The notes below the pieces were generated by a model. It saw nothing but the letters and a program-made list of their open reading frames with translations. It was not told the DNA's origin and did not search any database. Position numbers and translations under genes: made by a program. Of a stretch of 10,188 nt of DNA, positions 6,370 to 10,188 are shown piece after piece. Every line of letters begins with the position of its first letter. Position 1 is the first letter of the stretch. Location of the stretch: the NCBI GenBank assembly GCA_024710675.1, contig JANJUH010000425.1:1-10188 (forward strand). The letters are read 5' to 3'. The DNA comes from Lysobacterales bacterium. Lineage in GTDB: Bacteria; Pseudomonadota; Gammaproteobacteria; Xanthomonadales; SZUA-5.

Positions 6370-8169
6370 TCAGGCGACGGCGAGCGCGGCGTCGATCGCT
6401 CCGGTCAGCGATTCGGCACCGGCGCGCACGCCGGCCGCGTGCGAGAGCGTGCGCGGCAGGATGCGATCGAAGTAGAAGCGCACCGTGGCCAGCTTGGCCG
6501 CCTTGAACTCGGCCGTGCCCTGGTAGCTGGCGCGGGTCACGGCCTCGGCCTCGCGGGCGAGGAAGTAGGCGAAGACGACGTAGCCGGAATAGAAGAGGTA
6601 GTCGACTGCCGCCGCGCCGATCTCCTCGGCATTGCCGGCTGCCTTCATGCCGATCTCGCGGGTCAGGCCTTCCCATTCCTTCGCCAGCGCGGCGACGCGC
6701 GTGACGTAATGGCCGACTTCGCCATGACCGGCGTGGGCCGCGCAGAAGGCGCCGACCTCGCCGAGGAAGTGACGCAGGCCGACGGCCTGCTGGCCCATGA
6801 TCTTGCGGCCGAGCAGATCGAGCGCCTGGATCTGCGTGGTGCCCTCGTAGATCGTAGTGATGCGCGCATCACGCAGGAACTGCTCGAGGCCCCATTCCTT
6901 GATGTAGCCGTGGCCGCCGAGCACCTGGATGCCGTGGCTGGTGCACTCGATCGCCAGTTCGGTGAGCATCGCCTTGGTGATCGGCGTCAGGAAGGACAGG
7001 ATCTCGTCGGCGCGCTGGCGCACCTCGGCCTCGGGGTGGTGCGAGATCAAATCGACCTGCAGCGCCGAGTAGATGCACAGCGCGCGCCCGGCCTCGGCGA
7101 TCGCCTTTTGCGTCATCAGCATGCGACGCACGTCCGGGTGCACGATGATCGGGTCGGCCGGCTTGTCCGGGCGCTTGGGGCCGGACAGCGAGCGCATCTG
7201 CAAACGATCGCGGGCGTACGCGATCGCGTTCTGGTGCGAGATCTCGATCAAGCCCAGGCCCTGCACGCCCACACCGAGGCGCGCGGTGTTCATCATGGTG
7301 AACATCGCATTCAAGCCACGGTTCGGCTGGCCGATCAGGTAACCCTCCGCACCGTCGAAGTTCATCACGCAGGTCGCCGAGCCCTTCAGGCCCATCTTGT
7401 GCTCGATGCTCCCGGCGGCAACCGGGTTGCGCTCACCGACCGTACCGTCGCGCGCGACCTTGTACTTGGGCACGATGAACATGCTGATGCCCTTGGTGCC
7501 GGCCGGCGCGTCCGGCAGGCGCGCCAGCACCAGGTGCACGATGTTCTGGCTCATGTCGTGCTCGCCGGCGGTGATGAAGATCTTGGTGCCATAGAGCTTG
7601 TAGACGCCGTCACCGGCGGGCTCTGCGCGCGTGCGCATCAGGCCGAGGTCGGAACCGCTGTGCGGCTCGGTCAGGCACATCGTGCCGGTCCACTCGCCGG
7701 ACAGGATGCGCGGAATGAAGACCTGGCGCTGCCATTCCTCGCCGTGGTTGACCATCGCATCGACCGCACCGGCCGACAGCAGGGGATAGGTACCCCAGGC
7801 GACGTTCGCGGACTCGATCATCTCCTTGAAGACGTAGCCCACGCTCTCCGGCATGCCCTGGCCACCGTAGGCCGGATCACCGCACAGGCCGGTCCAGCCG
7901 CCCTCGACGAAGCGGTCATAGGCTTCGCGGAAGGCCTTGGGCGTGGTCACCGTGGCACTGTCCTTGTCGTACTGGCAGCCCTCGGCGTCGCCGATCGCAT
8001 TGGTCGGCGTCAGCACCTGCTCGCAGAACTTCGCGCCTTCTTCCAGCACCGCGTCGACGATGTCGCGCTGCGCGTTCTCGCCGTTCTTCAGGGAGGCGTA
8101 GATCGATTCGGCGTCGAAGACATCGAACAGCACGAAACGCATGTCGGTGAGCGGGGCCTTGTAGATCAT
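6370..8169 (-). CDS. Acyl-CoA dehydrogenase, long (about 600-residue) form
   Basis: An FAD enzyme expected to oxidise an acyl-CoA thioester to the 2-enoyl-CoA, passing electrons to ETF. The 599 residues match the long subgroup, which has an N-terminal extension (MIYKAPLTDMRFVLFDVFD) and a C-terminal domain beyond the usual 380-residue core. The core shows CLTEPHSGSDLG at 165-176 (FAD/substrate contact), the VLGGHGYIKEWGLEQFLRDA segment at 416-435 and IYEGTTQIQA at 440-449, where E442 is in the position of the catalytic base of medium-chain enzymes. The extra C-terminal domain covers about 465-599. Genes of this subgroup are often named fadE or dmdC (3-methylmercaptopropionyl-CoA dehydrogenase); sequence alone does not decide the substrate, and with no other DMSP genes here general fatty-acyl oxidation is more likely. 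The ATG at 8169 has GAGG nine bases upstream. It lies 21 bases after the lipoprotein gene. Confidence 0.95.
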   Translation of the reverse strand: MIYKAPLTDMRFVLFDVFDAESIYASLKNGENAQRDIVDAVLEEGAKFCEQVLTPTNAIGDAEGCQYDKDSATVTTPKAFREAYDRFVEGGWTGLCGDPAYGGQGMPESVGYVFKEMIESANVAWGTYPLLSAGAVDAMVNHGEEWQRQVFIPRILSGEWTGTMCLTEPHSGSDLGLMRTRAEPAGDGVYKLYGTKIFITAGEHDMSQNIVHLVLARLPDAPAGTKGISMFIVPKYKVARDGTVGERNPVAAGSIEHKMGLKGSATCVMNFDGAEGYLIGQPNRGLNAMFTMMNTARLGVGVQGLGLIEISHQNAIAYARDRLQMRSLSGPKRPDKPADPIIVHPDVRRMLMTQKAIAEAGRALCIYSALQVDLISHHPEAEVRQRADEILSFLTPITKAMLTELAIECTSHGIQVLGGHGYIKEWGLEQFLRDARITTIYEGTTQIQALDLLGRKIMGQQAVGLRHFLGEVGAFCAAHAGHGEVGHYVTRVAALAKEWEGLTREIGMKAAGNAEEIGAAAVDYLFYSGYVVFAYFLAREAEAVTRASYQGTAEFKAAKLATVRFYFDRILPRTLSHAAGVRAGAESLTGAIDAALAVA

Positions 8170-8178
8170 CGTCGGGGT

Positions 8179-8182
8179 CCTC
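8179..8182 (-). promoter_or_regulatory. Ribosome binding site of the acyl-CoA dehydrogenase gene
   Basis: GAGG on the minus strand sits nine bases before the ATG at 8169, in the 21-base spacer after the lipoprotein stop. It fixes the start that yields the family-typical MIYKAPL N-terminus. Confidence 0.6.
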
Positions 8183-8190
8183 GATGGCGG

Positions 8191-8652
8191 TCAGCGGAAC
8201 GAGTCGGGCTTGCCGGGCGTCGGGCGCAGCGCGCCCTGGTAGCGCAGCGGAAAGCGGACATTAGGCTCTGAACAATGGAGTTCGGCCTCGAAAACATACG
8301 CCAGCGTATCGTCACGGCCGAGTGAGGCCAGTGCCGGAAGTTGCGCGCCACTGCCAAGGTCGATGCGCACCACGTCGCCCGCCACCGGCGCCAGACGCAG
8401 GTCGAGCAGCGTGCTGCCCCTGACCTCGGGGCCGCGTGCCGGGCGGAAGCTCCAGTCGATGCGCTCGAGCACCATCGGCACACTGGCCGGGCTGTCGAGC
8501 CTGAGGCGCGCGATATAGCGATCGCCGATCTTCTCGACCTCCTGCACGCTCGGCGTCGGCGCCCCGACCACGCGGCGCATGCCGCCGCAGCCGGTGAGGG
8601 CGGGCAGGGCGAGGATCAGCAGGCACAGGGCGATCAGGGTGCGCTTGTGCAT
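8191..8652 (-). CDS. Small outer-membrane-type lipoprotein, possibly LEA14/WHy-like
   Basis: This 153-residue protein has a classic lipoprotein signal: MHKR, a hydrophobic stretch (residues 5-18) and the lipobox LTGC with the lipidated cysteine at C22. The residue after it is glycine, not aspartate, so Lol-mediated transfer to the outer membrane is expected. The rest is a small beta-rich domain with PTPSVQEVEKIGDRYIARL (33-51), RLDSPASVPMVLERIDWSF (51-69) and a terminal VRFPLRYQGALRP (132-144). This layout, a strand followed by an NP/SP-S-VP turn and closing strands, resembles LEA14-type WHy lipoproteins, but the match is by eye and weak. The ATG at 8652 has GGAG seven bases upstream. As first gene of the lipoprotein-dehydrogenase-rlmM set, it places the likely promoter in the spacer to its right. 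Its function is unknown. Confidence 0.85.
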   Translation of the reverse strand: MHKRTLIALCLLILALPALTGCGGMRRVVGAPTPSVQEVEKIGDRYIARLRLDSPASVPMVLERIDWSFRPARGPEVRGSTLLDLRLAPVAGDVVRIDLGSGAQLPALASLGRDDTLAYVFEAELHCSEPNVRFPLRYQGALRPTPGKPDSFR

Positions 8653-8659
8653 GGCGGGG

Positions 8660-8663
8660 CTCC
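8660..8663 (-). promoter_or_regulatory. Ribosome binding site of the lipoprotein gene
   Basis: GGAG on the minus strand lies seven bases before the ATG at 8652 and supports the start that gives the complete lipoprotein signal peptide. Confidence 0.65.
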
Positions 8664-8728
8664 GGGTGGCGGTGCGTGGAGGAAAGCAGAAAGAGTGCTG
8701 GTCCGCAAAGGAGCGGAGAGCGGCGGCA

Positions 8729-8757
8729 GGGGGGCAGGGGGCAGGGGGCAGGGGGCA
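8729..8757 (+). repeat. GGGGGCA tandem heptamer array
   Basis: Four consecutive units: GGGGGGCA (8729-8736) and GGGGGCA at 8737-8743, 8744-8750 and 8751-8757, followed by TGGG. Four or more G-runs of at least four make this a strong G-quadruplex candidate on the + strand, antisense to the expected lipoprotein-gene leader. Copy number could vary by slippage. Confidence 0.85.
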
Positions 8758-8802
8758 TGGGATCCTTCTCGCGCCCTGGTCGGCCTGTGCAGCGCAGCGG
8801 GG

Positions 8803-8826
8803 CCCCCGCCCCTTGCCCCTTGCCCC
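8803..8826 (-). repeat. C-rich array complementary to the G-array
   Basis: The + strand reads CCCCC-G-CCCC-TTG-CCCC-TTG-CCCC, that is GGGGCAA heptamers on the minus strand. Period seven matches the 8729-8757 array, and six of seven positions per unit are complementary, so the two arrays could pair across about 45 bases. Alone, it is a second G-quadruplex candidate on the minus strand. Confidence 0.75.
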
Positions 8827-8861
8827 GCTTCAACGCGGTGAATCGAACCACGGCGGAGCAC

Positions 8862-8907
8862 TGCCCGGGGCGCTCTTGAAGCCTCCGCGCCAGCGCCCCG
8901 CCCGGCA
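8862..8907 (-). terminator. Long hairpin after the MAPEG gene (candidate terminator)
   Basis: TGCCCGGGGCGCT (8862-8874) pairs with AGCGCCCCGCCCGGCA (8892-8907) in about 13 pairs with a small bulge, around a 17-base loop. The structure starts one base after the MAPEG stop codon on the minus strand. No U-tract follows, so it may be a Rho-assisted terminator or an RNA 3'-end stabiliser. Confidence 0.45.
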
Positions 8908-8908
8908 A

Positions 8909-9304
8909 TCAGCCCAGCAAACCCCGCACCAGCAGCCACACCGACAGCCCCAGGATCACCAGCCAGCTGACCAGCGTGCCCCAGAAGCGGCCGAAGCTGC
9001 GCCCTGCATTGCCCGACAAGCCCTGCGCGTGCAACACCCGCGAGATCACCAATGCCGCCCCGGCCAGGTGCAGGGCCCAGGCCGGGGTTCCGCCGGCTTC
9101 GGCCAGCGCCAGCAGGATCAGCGCGATCGGAATGGTTTCCACGGCATTGGCATGCACGCGGATGCGCCGCTGCAGGGCCTCGTTGCCGCCATCGCCGAGG
9201 CCGACCTTCGCGCTGCCACGCACTTCGACCACGCGCCAGGCGAGGACCAGGATCAGCAGGCCGCACAGCGCGGCGTACAGGGATGTGATCGCGAGACTGC
9301 TCAT
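8909..9304 (-). CDS. MAPEG-family inner-membrane protein
   Basis: A 131-residue integral membrane protein of the MAPEG family (membrane-associated proteins in eicosanoid and glutathione metabolism). Bacterial members are mostly uncharacterised; some have glutathione-transferase-like activity. Four hydrophobic segments lie at about 5-24, 54-70, 74-92 and 108-129, matching the four-helix fold. The family signature is at 46-60 as RRIRVHANAVETIPI, with N53, E56 and P59 in the expected N-x-x-E-x-x-P arrangement at the start of helix 2. Length is normal. I chose the ATG at 9304, not an upstream start, because it gives exactly the family N-terminus, has GGAGG seven bases upstream, and overlaps the preceding stop as ATGA. 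A longer reading to 9628 would run over the upstream gene in another frame. The substrate cannot be told from sequence. Confidence 0.9.
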   Translation of the reverse strand: MSSLAITSLYAALCGLLILVLAWRVVEVRGSAKVGLGDGGNEALQRRIRVHANAVETIPIALILLALAEAGGTPAWALHLAGAALVISRVLHAQGLSGNAGRSFGRFWGTLVSWLVILGLSVWLLVRGLLG

Positions 9305-10188
9305 GCGTGGTCCTCCAGCCATTGTTCCCAGGGCCCGGTGATCGCCACCGTGCAACCGGGTCGGTAAAGATTGGCAAACAGCCAGCGACCGTCCGGCGAG
9401 AAGCACACGCCGGCCCATTCGGCGCTGCTGTGGTCGACACCATCGATCAACTGGATGTTCTCCGCCAGCTCCAGCACCTTGCCGCTGCGCGACAGCCAGA
9501 AGATCCGCTGGTGCTGCGCGATCTTGCTGTCCTCGCAGACCACCAGCCCGCCGCCAGGCCCGGCCGTGATGTTGTCGGGGTAGTCCATGACCTGGCGGTC
9601 GGTGACTTCGAAGGCCAGTTCCAGCCACTCCTCGGCCGGATGGTAGCGCCAGACCTGGCCGCCGCCAGCATCGCCGCCCGAGGTCGCCGTGAACCAGATC
9701 TCGCCGTCGCGGTGCAGGCAGCCCTCGAGGCGCAGGAAGGCGCTGCCGCCTAGCGCCAGGCCCTGGGCGACGACCCCGCCCTGGTCGGTCGTGCCCGGGC
9801 TATGCCCGCGCAAGGGCTCGGCGATCGGCACCCAGCGCGTGCGCCAGCGTTGGCCGACCTCGAGGCCCCGGATCAGCTCCGGTGCGCCCTCGGCGGCGAG
9901 CATCTCCAGTCGCCCGCTGCCGGCGAGATCGCCGGATACGTCGGGGATGAAGCGGTAGAAGCCGCTGGCCGGCTCGCGGTCCTCGGTCTCGTAGACGATG
10001 CCGGTCGCCGGATCGATGGCCACCGCCTCGTGGCGCATCAGGCCCAGGCCGGGCAGCACCCGCGCGGCGGCCGGCCCACTGGCCGGCACCTCGAAGGCAT
10101 AGCCGTGGCCTTGCCTGAGCGTGTCGATCCGTTGCCCATTGCCGTCACGCAACTCCTGCCCCGGCTCGATGACGATCTCCTCGCAGCT
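9301..10188 (-). CDS. DUF839 / PhoX-family protein (5' partial)
   Basis: The last 295 residues of a protein of the DUF839 family, which includes the Ca/Fe-dependent alkaline phosphatase PhoX. The frame stays open to the window edge and the first visible residues are SCEE, part of the family's conserved W-x-S/T-C-E-E block, so the start lies beyond the window. A TTG at 10152 is in frame but is not the start, because conserved sequence precedes it. Other family blocks, numbered from 10188: RHEAVAIDPATGIVYETEDR (52-71), EGCLHRDGEIWFTATSGGDA (155-174) then GQVWRY (177-182), DYPDNIT (202-208), VCED (217-220), WAGVCFSPDG (258-267) and VAITGPW (281-287). These fit the beta-propeller fold of PhoX. 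Whether it is a true phosphatase cannot be decided; many DUF839 proteins are untested. It ends by overlapping the MAPEG start. Confidence 0.9.
   Translation of the reverse strand, partial: SCEEIVIEPGQELRDGNGQRIDTLRQGHGYAFEVPASGPAAARVLPGLGLMRHEAVAIDPATGIVYETEDREPASGFYRFIPDVSGDLAGSGRLEMLAAEGAPELIRGLEVGQRWRTRWVPIAEPLRGHSPGTTDQGGVVAQGLALGGSAFLRLEGCLHRDGEIWFTATSGGDAGGGQVWRYHPAEEWLELAFEVTDRQVMDYPDNITAGPGGGLVVCEDSKIAQHQRIFWLSRSGKVLELAENIQLIDGVDHSSAEWAGVCFSPDGRWLFANLYRPGCTVAITGPWEQWLEDHA
9312..9316 (-). promoter_or_regulatory. Strong ribosome binding site inside the upstream gene
   Basis: GGAGG lies seven bases before the MAPEG ATG (9304) and within the last codons of the DUF839 gene. It decides the MAPEG start and, with the ATGA overlap, indicates translational coupling. 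Confidence 0.75.

Larger units (their letters stand above)
8653..8908. other. Spacer between two minus-strand clusters, no gene
   Basis: These 256 bases separate the MAPEG gene from the lipoprotein gene. They contain a hairpin at the MAPEG end, a C-rich array and a G-rich tandem array. The short open frames here consist of the repeat sequence, so no gene is called. The promoter of the lipoprotein cluster should be here, but I could not recognise convincing -35 and -10 boxes. Confidence 0.7.

Noticed and set aside
5380..8271. A 963-residue open frame on the + strand, antisense to rlmM and the acyl-CoA dehydrogenase gene
   Set aside because: The minus-strand products are clear family members with catalytic motifs. 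The antisense product is arginine-, glycine- and histidine-rich with no recognisable domain, as expected for a shadow frame in GC-rich DNA.
8834..8856. A tRNA T-arm-like stretch (GGTTCGATTC on the minus strand)
   Set aside because: The flanking bases do not form a proper T-stem, and no acceptor, D or anticodon arm is present, so neither a tRNA nor a convincing att remnant can be supported.
9305..9628. Upstream extension of the MAPEG gene to 9628
   Set aside because: The extension lies in a different frame over the DUF839 coding sequence, while the ATG at 9304 has a strong ribosome site and gives the normal family length.
10150..10152. TTG at 10152 as the start of the DUF839 gene
   Set aside because: The frame is open to the window edge and the upstream residues include the family's SCEE block, so the gene is truncated by the window.
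1..10188. CRISPR array, toxin-antitoxin pair, restriction or other defence genes, prophage genes
   Set aside because: None of the supported frames carries such domains, and the repeats lack the regular spacer structure of CRISPR.

Overview
The window is GC-rich and tightly packed, with the coding style of a gammaproteobacterium. RlmM, the long acyl-CoA dehydrogenase form, the secreted CSLREA/DUF11 protein and the palindromic intergenic repeats together suggest the order Lysobacterales (Xanthomonadales), perhaps a Rhodanobacteraceae-like lineage. That placement is inferred from gene content, not from a database match.

Left part, + strand (1-4960): a very large secreted protein that enters from outside the window (1-4062). 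It has a beta-strand repeat module, a CSLREA motif leading into a right-handed beta-helix, three Ig-like repeats, a DUF11 domain and a short acidic tail. One base after its stop begins an FHA-GGDEF diguanylate cyclase (4064-4960). The pair is probably co-transcribed and may link surface-protein production to c-di-GMP signalling.

Middle (4961-5331): a 371-base gap between convergent genes. It is filled with REP-like palindromic repeats and bracketed by a perfect 14-bp inverted repeat. No gene was found in it.

Right part, - strand (5332-10188), transcribed right to left in two clusters. The upstream cluster is a partial DUF839/PhoX-family protein (9301-10188) overlapping a small MAPEG-family membrane protein (8909-9304) through an ATGA junction. 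A 256-base spacer (8653-8908) then carries a strong hairpin, a GGGGGCA tandem array and a partly complementary C-rich array. The downstream cluster is a small lipoprotein (8191-8652), a 599-residue acyl-CoA dehydrogenase (6370-8169) and the 23S rRNA methyltransferase RlmM (5332-6351), each with a good ribosome binding site and short spacers.

I see no CRISPR array, tRNA, rRNA, transposase, phage gene or recognisable defence system. The two intergenic repeat regions and the surface-protein/cyclase pair are the parts most worth a second look. The rest is ordinary chromosomal housekeeping and metabolism.
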